Shown: positions 1-9,760 of the stretch, piece after piece
Numbering within the stretch: the first letter of the stretch is position 1
Layout of the letters: the number at the start of each line of letters is the position of its first letter
Assembly: GCA_022836615.1 (NCBI GenBank)
Contig: MU405213.1
Coordinates: 1 to 64,000, forward strand
Direction: 5' to 3'
DNA length: 64,000 bases
Source: Annulohypoxylon bovei var. microspora
Lineage: Eukaryota; Ascomycota; Sordariomycetes; Xylariales; Hypoxylaceae
Translations under genes and position numbers: made by a program
Notes under the pieces: generated by a model
What the model was told of the DNA's origin: nothing
Seen by the model: only the letters and a program-made list of their open reading frames with translations
Databases searched by the model: none

Positions 1-720
1 ATTATTTTTTTAAACTTTAATTATATTAATTATAAATTTTAATAAATATTAATTATTTATATTATAATTATTAATATTATTTTACTTTTAAAATACGTTT
101 ATAAAAGTTATAAAATAAATTAAGGCTTTTTTTAAAATTACATCGTTTTATTTAATTATTTTAATAATGTTTATATTAAATGTTATTATAATAATAATAA
201 ATGTTAATGTTTATATTAATTAAATATATATTTATTTATAAACGTTTAATTAATATATAATTTTTTTAATTATAATAAATGTAATTAAATGTATTTAAAT
301 GGTAAATATATTTAAGTTAATTTTTATTTTAATTTTATTAATTATTATGTTAAAAAAGTTTTAATTAATTATAAACATTATTTTTAAAGAAATTAAAGAT
401 TTTAAAGCTTAATTATTAATAATAATAAAAAAAATTAAAACGTTTAAACATTAAAAGTTAATTATAATTTTTTAAAATAATAATTAAATATATTTATTAA
501 TTAATTTATATTTATAATATAAAATAAAAGTTATTATAATTTTTATATTTAATTATAAAAGTCGTAAATTTTTTTATTAATTAAATTTATAATTAATTAT
601 TAAATAATTATAAAATTAATTTAAGTTTAATTTTAAATTATATTTAAAACGATTTAAAATTAAACTTTTAAATGAAATAATTTAATTTATTTAAATTAAT
701 TAATTAAAAGTGGTTTTAAC
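1..720. repeat. AT-saturated, RIP-like degenerate repeat block
   Basis: Almost pure A and T with no usable reading frame. The few C residues left sit mostly in an ACG context, while CpA and TpG are scarce and TpA is everywhere. That is the pattern expected when repeat-induced point mutation (C to T at CpA) has run to saturation on a transposon copy. The block stops sharply near 720, where normal base composition returns. A 14-bp direct repeat, AAGTGGTTTTAACA, occurs at 708-721 and 784-797 across this border. The original element cannot be named. Confidence 0.7.
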
Positions 721-1231
721 AGGTTATTTTTTCGGATTTAAGCCCTTCGGAACGCTTTTAGAAGTGGTCCGAGTTAATCGACGAAGTGGTTTTAACAAAA
801 TGCCTTATTCATATCATATAATGTAGCCAGCTGGATGTGGCGTTGCTGCATGTGGGATTAACACCTATAGACGGTGGCTTATGTAATCCAGTTTATTCAT
901 AGTGGGGGGCTTCCATTGAAAAAAAAAACAATGTGGATAGTACGATATAACCTTGGAAGTTCAAGGTTAAGTTGTGGGGTTGTTACGTAAGCTACGGGAT
1001 TATGTAAGAGAAAATCTCCCAGTTTTATATCCAAGTTTAAACTGAAAAATAACAACCATTAGTTAAATTCCATATTGAACTTCTTATAATATCACAATAT
1101 GATCACTGAGCAAATGTTGAAGTATCCCAATCTTTGTATTGTTCGTGAAAACGGATAACGTAAGAGTAGGGAATTTCTACCTAAGTACCCCCATTTCTCA
1201 ATATGCGCTGAACCTTCCCCAAAGCAACCCA
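721..1231. other. Border of the AT block, no gene seen
   Basis: Composition returns to normal here and no coding signal is visible. It holds the second copy of the 14-bp repeat AAGTGGTTTTAACA. It is also the region downstream of the minus-strand oxygenase gene and should contain its 3' untranslated region. Confidence 0.5.
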
Positions 1232-2828
1232 CTACCCTTTCTTTGCGAAAATCCGTTCAAGGATCCCTGGAATCTTGATGATAAATGCAGCGTAGGTGTA
1301 CATATAATCAACACCCGACTCGTTACCATACTGATACTGTTAGTTATTCTCATGACGATGATCACCGGAAGGACTTACTGTCAAATGTATAAACCCCCTA
1401 TTTCTGCACTCCTCTTTCTGTCTCGTAAGCCAGTTGACTTGGACTTCACTGTGACCGAAGCTGTTAATAATCTCTTCCATCTCGTCTCCATCATCCCCGC
1501 CTGCTTCGGTCATCTCAATCGTACCCCAATCTCCAATACGGCTTAGCGAAGAAGCCTCATGCTCATGTTCATAGTCCGAGTACGAGTCCGAGTCCCACTC
1601 ATTAATCTCATCAACTTTGTTTCTATCTAGCACAGTTTTGACACGAACGTGTAGGCCGAGAGCATGGAAAACGGTGTATAAAGCCATGTCGGCACCTTTG
1701 AGAATACCTGGCAGTGACCTCCTGCCTACTTGTGTGGTGTGTGGATAGGCATGGGCACAGTGAACTCCGATATAACCGCCTTCGGGCATGAAGGTCAGCA
1801 CATCCAAGGCTGTCTTGAACTTCTGATAGAGTGGCAGACTGTAAACGTCCAGCGCAGGACTATTCCCAGCGAGCTGGCCAACGCCTGGGACAGCATATAA
1901 GTTGTAGGTTAGTGTTAGGCGGTGGCCCTCAGTTAGCTGCAAAACCTTGTGTTCGCAGTCGCTGTAGAATGCCGCCCATTGGCACTGATCAATCTCAGCC
2001 TTGGCCTTAGGAGTGCTCCAGTCGTAGGTAACGCTGCGCCCAATATGGCGGACGACTAACTGCCCTCCTTCGTGACGGCAGGGAAGGCTGACTACCAACG
2101 AACCGAATTGCGCCTCAGAACGTGGGGTGTCTACATGCGCCTTGAAGAGGCCAGAGGGGGCCGAGTAAAACTTGTAAGTTTTTGCCAAGGTAAGCTGAGG
2201 TTTCCCACTCTAAAGGGGAGGGCAATAGAGTTAGAATACCTACGTTCAATTTATATAACTCAGCCCGTACTCCTGTTCTCGGGTTTCTCCCCGATGAATT
2301 TGGGAGGAGAACCTGGGCGATTGTGTCGATAATTCCAAGCGAATATGGACAAAAGCTGGTTGAGAAGTCCGAACAATCCAACTTCGTAGCCTTGCGGTAG
2401 CTCTCATCGTAGATATTCTTACCCTGGTACCCAAAACTTGCAGGCTGGCAGTCATCGACGAGCGCCGCAAGCTGAGCCTGACCGTCGTCATCGGAGGCGG
2501 CGATTGGAAGGGTAATCTTGTAGGTCGCACCACTTCTTTGGGAATCCCAGCGAATAGTGATGGGCAGAGAGCTTAACTCATCGGTCTTGACTTGGGGAAT
2601 ATTCTCGGTGTTTGCCTCTGCCTCGTTAGAGGATTGGGATGCTGGTTTCTGCGTTGTTGGGAATATTAGACATAACATACTCCATTCTCAGACCAGGAGT
2701 CTACTTACGATAGGAATCGATCCTCCACAAGTAAATGTAGCAGACCTGCTAACTACGAACGACCCTAACTCATCAAAGATTTCCGAGTTAAGTGAGCCTT
2801 CGTAGCTTACATCTGAATCGGATGACAT
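1232..2828 (-). CDS. 2-oxoglutarate/Fe(II)-dependent oxygenase (prolyl 4-hydroxylase-like)
   Basis: Four exons on the minus strand: 2828-2709, 2648-2244, 2170-1379 and 1330-1232, joining in frame to 471 residues. The third exon holds the jelly-roll core: iron ligands His187 and Asp189 (HVD), the distal His249 (DCEHKV) and the 2-oxoglutarate-binding Arg259 (GHRLTLTYNL). This arrangement is typical of the fungal 2OG-Fe(II) oxygenases related to prolyl 4-hydroxylase alpha. The last small exon (YGNE...AAFIIKIP) was found by following a GTAAGT donor and an ACTAAC branch site, and it matches the usual C-terminal pattern of the family, so a model ending in exon 3 would be too short. The start is the Met of MSSDSDVSYEG; an upstream in-frame Met is less likely. 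The substrate is unknown. The gene lies about 500 bp from the RIP-like block. Confidence 0.8.
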
Positions 2829-4654
2829 ATCTAATGATGTTGTGAGTAGGTAAAGAAAGGCCAATGAGATGATGTTTTGAGGAAGATAGAGAGAGAGCAA
2901 GAAGCCACCGCTGTCCAATAGGTATTTATATACATAACTTACCTACCTACCTACCTACTTACCTACCCGAGCTGGCATCGTTCATAACTAAGACCTGTGG
3001 CTTACATGAACATATTTTTCACTGCATATATGACTCTTAATGGGTGGGGGTGTTTGATGAACGGGCTGGGGCTGTTAATTGATTGGACAACCCAAAACTT
3101 CATCCACGTCTTGTTAATGATTAATCACATTCATACCAGGCAGCACTAGGCAGCACATCCACCATAGTTTGAAAAATTAAAGGTTCATCTTTAGATAGAT
3201 GGGAAGAACGGGAACTAACAGAAGGTACAACCAATAGTCCTGGAGGTAAACAACGGGAGCAAGAGGTTAAGTCAGGTCAGGTCAAGTCAGGTCAGGTTGA
3301 ATCTTCTAACTAGGCCTCTGAAGCTAATAGGGCCTTCTACGATACCTACTACGAATTACAAGACTACTACAGTCTACAGAATTGCAGCTCCTACCTGGCC
3401 ACACAGTTGGGCCTCGCGAGTAAACGAGCACTGTTGGCAAATTGGATAATTTAGAAACAGGTAGGTAATACGATGGGATCAAAACAGTTGAACTAGAACA
3501 GATCAAAGTATCAAAGCAATCACATCTATATACCTAACTAGGTATGCATATCGACTTGGACTCTTGGAGCTCATATACACATAGTCCGGCTCCTCGACGT
3601 AATCCATAATTCACCAATTGAATCAATTGAACCTTCTTACTACCCCAATATAATGTTTCGGTATTAATAACAGCCACTCTTCTACAAGGACCCCAATAAG
3701 TTCTTAGGTCATTATCAAGCTGGCCATATAGGGCTAAGCAAGGTTTATGGTACGTCGAACGTTCGGGTCGTTGATGCTTTTGTGTTATCAATACATATTA
3801 ACAGTCATTTGACTGCCACGTTGTATGTCATAGCTGAGAGAGCAACATGAGTAATTGTGAATTTATAGCTCGACATTTTGTGAGCTCATGGTTAGTACCT
3901 ACTACCTTACACTATTTTTATCCTCGATGCAGCTATGCCGCCTTATTTCTACAACTGCCCTACCATGATATGAAACATGGCGGTCACACTTATGTAAACC
4001 CTTTACTAAATCACACATCTGTGAAATTGTGTGCTTGTATTTATAGGTTATGGCGCGTTGCGTTGTCCGGCCCCCAGCAAGCTATGATGCCCTATTTGCT
4101 AGCGTTGAACAACTGCCCAGGCGGCGCACCCCGGTCCAGGTGGTGCGACCCCCGGGGCTGGAATGCTGTGCTACACGGCAAAGAGCGCCTAGGTACCCTG
4201 ATACGGCTCCTAATTGGCCTTAACACAACAACATCTTAGACACAGGTAACTTGTGCTGTATCACGCAAATATTAAAAATACTCGTGCTTTTTAAGCTTTT
4301 CTACCGGTGAGTCCTTTGGGAAAGTCACACAAATTTCTTGTCCCCTATTTTCTCTTACTGATAGAGGTATATGTACAGTTTCTCCTGGACATTTAGGTCA
4401 CTTATATAATTACCACGCTCCCACATATCGCTCTTATTAGACTTAGTCTAGTATTGCTAAATACCTTTCTTTTTCATGGGACGATTAGATTTAATTTATA
4501 CGGTTAAATGGAGTATCACAGTCCCAGACACTTGTATCGGCGTCAATCTGCAGCATCGACAGCCAGCACGTGGACCGCAAGGACTCTTGCAGGGCTGGGA
4601 CTGGCCATAGGTGATACAGGATCTATTCACAGAGTGTAATGGCTATATTGACTA
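2829..4654. other. Intergenic region, no gene supported
   Basis: It contains a TACC/ACCT tetranucleotide run, many short ACCTA/TAGGT motifs, and a block at about 4050-4215 that is visibly richer in G and C than its surroundings and lies in a 130-codon open frame I cannot assign. An imperfect inverted repeat (GTATCAC/GTGATAC and AGTCCCAG/CTGGGACT, 4513-4617) sits just ahead of the DUF3176 start codon. No conserved coding pattern was recognised. Confidence 0.4.
2940..2967. repeat. TACC tetranucleotide microsatellite
   Basis: About seven tandem TACC units, one with a base change, in the presumed promoter of the 2OG oxygenase gene. It is the longest run of a TACC/GGTA motif that recurs through the intergenic DNA of the window. 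Confidence 0.8.
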
Positions 4655-7443
4655 ATGTTGGGGACAGAAAATACAACTTCGAGTCACACTTTAGCTAGTA
4701 CGGAGAGTGACGCTGAAAGTATTCCCTTACCAGTGCTGCAGGCACCAGAGCAGGGATTCGAATCAGAGCAGTTACGACAGTTACATCAAGCTCAAGATGG
4801 TCAGGAAATCCAGGGTGCAGATTACACTAGCATAGCCGCAACGCCAGGTTACCAGTCTCCAGCCAAGAGCATTACACTAGTAAAGATATGGTGGCTTGAG
4901 ATAGCCTCATGTCTATTAGTAGTTGCGATAATTGCTGCACTCGTAGGCACAATCCAACCTTACCAGGGTCAACCTCTACCCCAGTGGCCATATTCTCTCT
5001 CTATCAACACAATTGTCTCCTTCTACTCCGAAATAATGAGAGCAGCAATGATTCTTGTACTAGGTGAATGTAAGTAGCTGATGAAGCCCCGTGAAATGGT
5101 TAAGACAACTATCACTAACTATCTATTTTTCGAAATTAGGCCTCAGCCAGTTGAAATGGAGCTGGTTTACGCAGCCACGTCCTCTGGATCATATAGAACA
5201 TTATGACAACGCATCCCGCGGACCATGGGGATCTGCCAAGCTATTATGGGCTATACGCCTGAGGTAACGCCAGTGCTCGGAACCATTACACGCCAATCCA
5301 CCAGTGTACACGCACTGCCAAGCCAACTAAATCAATTCAATTACACGGGCCCATTTTTAAATTTAGTCATCCACTGCACTTGAGGCTATCGTGGGTGTAG
5401 TTGGTGTAGTGAGTGTATTAACTGTGGAGTTGTAGTGGGTACAGAGCCCCCTTGTTGGTAATTGTTAGTGTTCACTGCTAAATTAGGTGATTTTACTAAC
5501 ATATACCATCAGATACCCTCTGTAGCAACTATTGTGGCAAGTAAATATATGTGGCGTTCGTACGAAAGCTTTGATCAGCGTTGAAATTACTATTAGCGAT
5601 AACCTTCACAACCCCGATTCGAAGGCCCCGAATCTAATATTTAACCATTTAAATCGATAATATCCCATCTAGCCAGATCGACGACGAGTTCGCGGAGTGG
5701 ACCAAGGGGTGGCTTGATCGTGCAGGGGTTAGCGACGACGTAAGTGGGAATAGCTTCACCCAAAAACAATTTTACTAATACGAAATAGTGGGCCCCTAAG
5801 GTGTAATACACCTAACCAATTCAACTACACTGAGCGTTTTATAAAACCCACTACACCCACTACACTGAAGATTTCGTGATTATGTCATACACCAACTACA
5901 CGAAGGGTCTCAGTGTAGTTGGTGTAGTGGTTCCGAGCACTGGGTAACGCCAACGCTGAACATGATTATCATTAAAGTGTAGTGATCTAACGAAGGGGCC
6001 GTCTTATAGGGCCATACCACCATCCCTTGGTGGAATCATGATGATCCTATCATTGCTACTAGTCCCTCTTACGTAAGTCGAAGTTTTCACTTTCTCTTCT
6101 TATACGCTTACCCATTAAATAGGCAACAGATTGTCCAATTTTATTCATGTGAAATCCCAGATATGTCGCTCAATGCTTCCATACCAAAGACAAACTTCGC
6201 CTCCTCTGGGACTTCTTTACATATAGGTGCAGGTTTAAACACCATCAAACCCGGTGTGCAGGATGCAATGAACAGTGCGGTATACGAAAAGGAACTTAAA
6301 CAGACACCTTTCACTTGTCCGACTGGAAACTGCACCTTTGATGGAGTGTACCACTCAGCAGGGTGGTGCAGCAGCTGCGAAGATATTTCAGATCAAGTAG
6401 AAATTTTCTCCAATATTTCGCCACCAAATTTCACTTTACCTTCATCGAACTTAACTGCAACTGCAGGGATAAGAACATTCGTGATGGGCTCGGCGAACGA
6501 GAGTATACAAGCCATCCTCGGATTAGGAGAAAACGGAACGGAGCAAGGATTATTAAGAAATACACCATGGGGAATTCGAGGCTATGGGGCAGCGCAATGT
6601 ACAATCGACCCCTGTATCAGGAGCTATACCAGTACAGTAAAAGGGGGTAGCTTGACGGAGACGCTGTTGTCTACATCCGAGGCTTGGGACGAAAACGGGT
6701 ACTGGCTCAACACCATTGACGTCTCGTGTTTGAAGGCTACTGAGATTCAAGCACTACACAATGCCGGCTATGACTTCGATCCTCAAAAAACGGCGTGGCT
6801 CCCGTACAACCTATCGGTAGAAGCTAGAAGTGCTTTCAACCCGTCAGTTCTCAACTCTACAAATACGACCATACGCCCAGAATGCATATATCAGACATAT
6901 CGAGGCCATATGTATAGCCTCAACGTCTACCTCGATACCATGTTCACTGGTGAGCTTGCCTACGCAACAGAAGTGTTAGGCGGCCCGACAATTCTTCAGT
7001 CGATCTTCCAAGAAGGCAATGTTACCTATTCTACCATCAACGACACGTTCAACCGTGTCGCGCAAGCACTAACTATATATACGCGTGGAGAGGGCGTCAA
7101 CATTACGGGACAAGTTTACAGAACTCAGACATGCGTTAGTGCTCGATGGGGATGGTTGGCATACCCCCTTTCTCTAGTACTCGGGACGATGATCTTTCTG
7201 GCGTGTACTATAGACCGCACAAGACGAAACGAGGGAAGCCGACAAGATTACAAGTCTTCACCTCTTGCGTTACTATTTCATCGCCTGGGGGACGTGGGGA
7301 GCGAAGGTCCAGTTTTTAACATCGCGAATAATGACGAGTTGCAGAAGAAGGCAAAGACGATGAAAGTAATGTTTCAAGGCACGAATAATGTGTGGCGCTT
7401 CGTTGAAACCGGCCAATCAGAAGCTTCGAAAGCTAAGGAATAA
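4655..7443 (+). CDS. DUF3176-family membrane protein, intron invaded by a transposon
   Basis: Exons 4655-5069, 5140-5263, 6010-6072 and 6123-7443 join in frame to 640 residues. After a polar N-terminal stretch comes a first membrane segment (about residues 79-101, WWLEIASCLLVVAIIAALV), then the family block LSQLKWSWF...GPWGSAKLLWAIR, a second membrane segment in the short third exon (GGIMMILSLLLVPLT), a long extracellular-type region rich in N-glycosylation motifs with the CPTGNCTF motif, and a last membrane segment near residues 543-565. This is the standard layout of DUF3176 proteins, which are found in filamentous ascomycetes and have no known function. Intron 2 (5264-6009, 746 nt) contains a 672-bp hAT-like element; without it and its 8-bp duplication the intron would be 66 nt. 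The original donor AG|GTAACG is kept, so correct splicing is possible, but a second copy of that donor follows the element. Confidence 0.85.
5271..5942. mobile_element. Non-autonomous hAT-like element (672 bp) inside a DUF3176 intron
   Basis: Terminal inverted repeats of about 20 bp read CAGTGCTCGGAACCA(T/C)TACAC at both ends. They are flanked by an exact 8-bp duplication GGTAACGC at 5263-5270 and 5943-5950. An 8-bp target duplication and ends starting CAGTG are the signature of hAT transposons. The subterminal DNA repeats the motif GTGTAGT(T/G)GGTGTAGT in both orientations (about 5393-5450 and 5836-5930), as transposase-binding repeats do in hAT elements. No transposase frame is present, so this is a MITE-like derivative needing a transposase from elsewhere. 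The duplicated target includes the host intron's donor GT. Confidence 0.88.
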
Positions 7444-7605
7444 ACTGTTTGAATGTATACGCGTATTTCTAAAAGTAATGGCGGTCTTGGGTAACTCAAT
7501 TAGTCACTAGCTTCGAGATGGGGGTCACCTATCGGTTTACTTTTGAAGCTAGATAGGTATCTATCGTTAACTCGATCTTAACAGATCCTTCTGCAAAGAT
7601 GGCGT

Positions 7606-8126
7606 TAAAATAAAGATCAGCCTGCCATTGGAGTATCTTCTAAGATATTTTCTTGCACCGTCAACCATGCCTCCTCAATGGCTCGATATCCCATAAAAGC
7701 AGTGTTGCGGTATTGGATTCTCTTCAACTGAAAGCGCTATTGTTTCCGGATATATCTTGTAATCTGGGTGGTTTTGGGCAATAGCTTCTACTGGGCTCAC
7801 CGAACCATAAACAATCACAAAGCCTTTGTGAGCGAGGTCGTTCGTTACGCATGTAGGTTGCCCCGGTCATAAAACGCGCGGTTTCTTAATGCAGCAGCTA
7901 ATTGCTCCCTAGGAGTGTGGCGTTCCTTTGCAGCGTTGTTAACAGAATAGTCATTTGTAGCAGTATCAATAATAGGTGCTGATATATCTTTAAGCCTAGT
8001 TGATTCGTCGCAGGACAATACTGTGGATGTTACATTACTTAGATAGACATGTAGCAAAGTTTGATTTGTCCTCAATGTCAATAACTCAGGATTTCTGGTC
8101 CCTTGGGTAGTAGTTATTATCTTCAA
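7606..8126 (-). pseudogene. Broken unrecognised gene
   Basis: Protein-like sequence runs in successive frames on the minus strand. A frame starting near 8126 reads ...TPREQLAAALRNRAFYDRGN and stops at 7846. A second frame picks up at once as NDLAHKGFVIVYGSVSPVEA and continues to 7678. A third gives RNTAFMGYRAIEEAW...ILEDTPMAG and ends near 7606. The first shift lies next to a tandem AACGAACG, which suggests a 4-bp duplication. The second could instead be an intron (GTGAGC at 7800 to TTTCAG at 7728). I do not recognise the family. A disrupted relict is the simplest reading, though a working gene with a sequencing error at 7850 is possible. Confidence 0.4.
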
Positions 8127-9760
8127 TATTAGTGGTTTAATACTTGAAGTATATCTATAATCTGATGATAATAATATGATTTGTTAATGATTGCCGATAT
8201 TCAGAACATAAGGTAGTATTCGTGAAGGGCTTATGACATAACCAACCAAGAGGGTGCGGGATGGCATGCATATCATCAGAGCGCCAACGGTATCGGCTTC
8301 TGATTGGCTTGGCGGTTATCCAAACAGCCTGTTCGGGACACGCAAGAACGGCTAGCATATATTACAGTGGTTAGATACCTACTACTCAGGTATCCGCCAG
8401 CCTGCTACATGCTTACATATAAATTATAGTTTTCTCTTAACCCCTGAATAAAGACGTGATGTTGACGCCTTTTGCTTTAGCCACACTTTAAGAAACTGAA
8501 CAGTAACTTCTTATGGCTGAGACAGCTGGACAGGATATTTCCAAGATAGTTATCCTGTTGCCTTATTAGCCTCCCTAGACTTCTAGTCGATCCTTGCGAA
8601 AGGCGTTCTTTGCCGTCCTGTCGTCATCATAATCGTCAGCTCGGTTGTGGCTGAGAGGTGTGGCGATGAAGCTTGTTAGGCAAATTCGGATTCGATGGAG
8701 CTTCTATTTTTGGATTTTTGGTTGTGCAGATAGATTCTGGAGAACCTTGTACTTGGCTTTCTTGTTGCGCGACATTGCCTTGCGTGTTCTTACGATCATA
8801 GCTGTTGGTTATGTGATGCAGATTTTCTCCGAACTTGCATCGAATGTGTGTAAGGTGTGAATTTTATTCGAGAGTTACGTCTCAAATAGAAAAGAGTGAC
8901 AATAGTTTAAGTACCTAATCATTTAGATTTCAACATTAAAGCAGACGACGTCACTGGGGATCTTATTACAGGTGGGGGAAACGTCAGAGGGTGCTGTGGT
9001 TACCAGGGGTGGAGAATAAAATCGGTTAGCGTTTGTTTGATACCCTTGTTGACTTTTGTACCTTTTGTACCGTTGTACCGGCGCAAGGTGCTGTTAGTGG
9101 CCTTTAATTTGGTTGCTGCGCCCGCTTTGTTGACCTGAAACAGTATATCACCTGCCCTTGAGTAACTTCCGTCCTTGACAATTAGTTGATAGCCCCAGCC
9201 GTCGCAAATATTCTTTGCTAGTCCCTTGAATTTTCCCTTCAATGTTCTTAGTGAAACTTGACACTTTTTGTCGAGGTCGTCAAGCTCCATTTTCTTCCTA
9301 GGTCACAATCATTCTTCTCTTCCGTCTATTCACAAAAAATACCTAGAATCTAGAATTCTCAACCCCCTTTCTTTTCGGTCTAAGCCGCTAAGGGGATTTC
9401 TCAAACATCACTTCGTGTCTCCATCTTCTGCATGCATTTCTTCAGCTAAATTCGCGACATCTTACTGGACCACCTCCCCCATTCGTTGTCAAGCAGATTC
9501 GCCCGAGGGTATATCACCCGATAACTCCAATCACAGACATCTCAATTCAGGGTCAGGGGTTTTTGAATCTTTAGTGAATCAGTCTTCCATCTACTCTCAT
9601 TCCACAGATTCATTACACCCTACCGCATTCCAACTACTGGGTTGGAAGTCTCGTTGCGATCGCGATCGCGCAAAGCCAAGCTTCGTTCACTTCTACCGCC
9701 CCCCTAAACAACTTACCCGCTTGAAGCGCCCACCCTCCGTGTGGGAATATTCCATAAACC
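8127..9760. other. Intergenic region upstream of the chitin synthase
   Basis: No conserved gene is recognised. A 71-codon Arg-rich hydrophobic frame (8645-8860) has no supporting evidence. The part from about 9300 to 9760 is C/T-rich with open frames on the plus strand and is best read as promoter and 5' leader of the chitin synthase gene. Confidence 0.4.
9000..9290 (-). CDS. Possible small unrecognised protein (96 codons)
   Basis: A single open frame begins MELDDLDKKCQVSLRTLKGK and ends ILHPW. It is lysine-rich with ordinary amino-acid composition, and it sits head-to-head with the chitin synthase leader. I recognise no domain and no paralogue in the window. It could be a real short gene, the tail of an old transposon gene, or chance. 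Only the open frame supports it. Confidence 0.2.
   Translation of the reverse strand: MELDDLDKKCQVSLRTLKGKFKGLAKNICDGWGYQLIVKDGSYSRAGDILFQVNKAGAATKLKATNSTLRRYNGTKGTKVNKGIKQTLTDFILHPW

Noticed and set aside
3847..4239. 130-codon open frame including a GC-rich block
   Set aside because: The sequence has no protein-like pattern and no conserved motif; the GC-rich part could be an unrelated relic.
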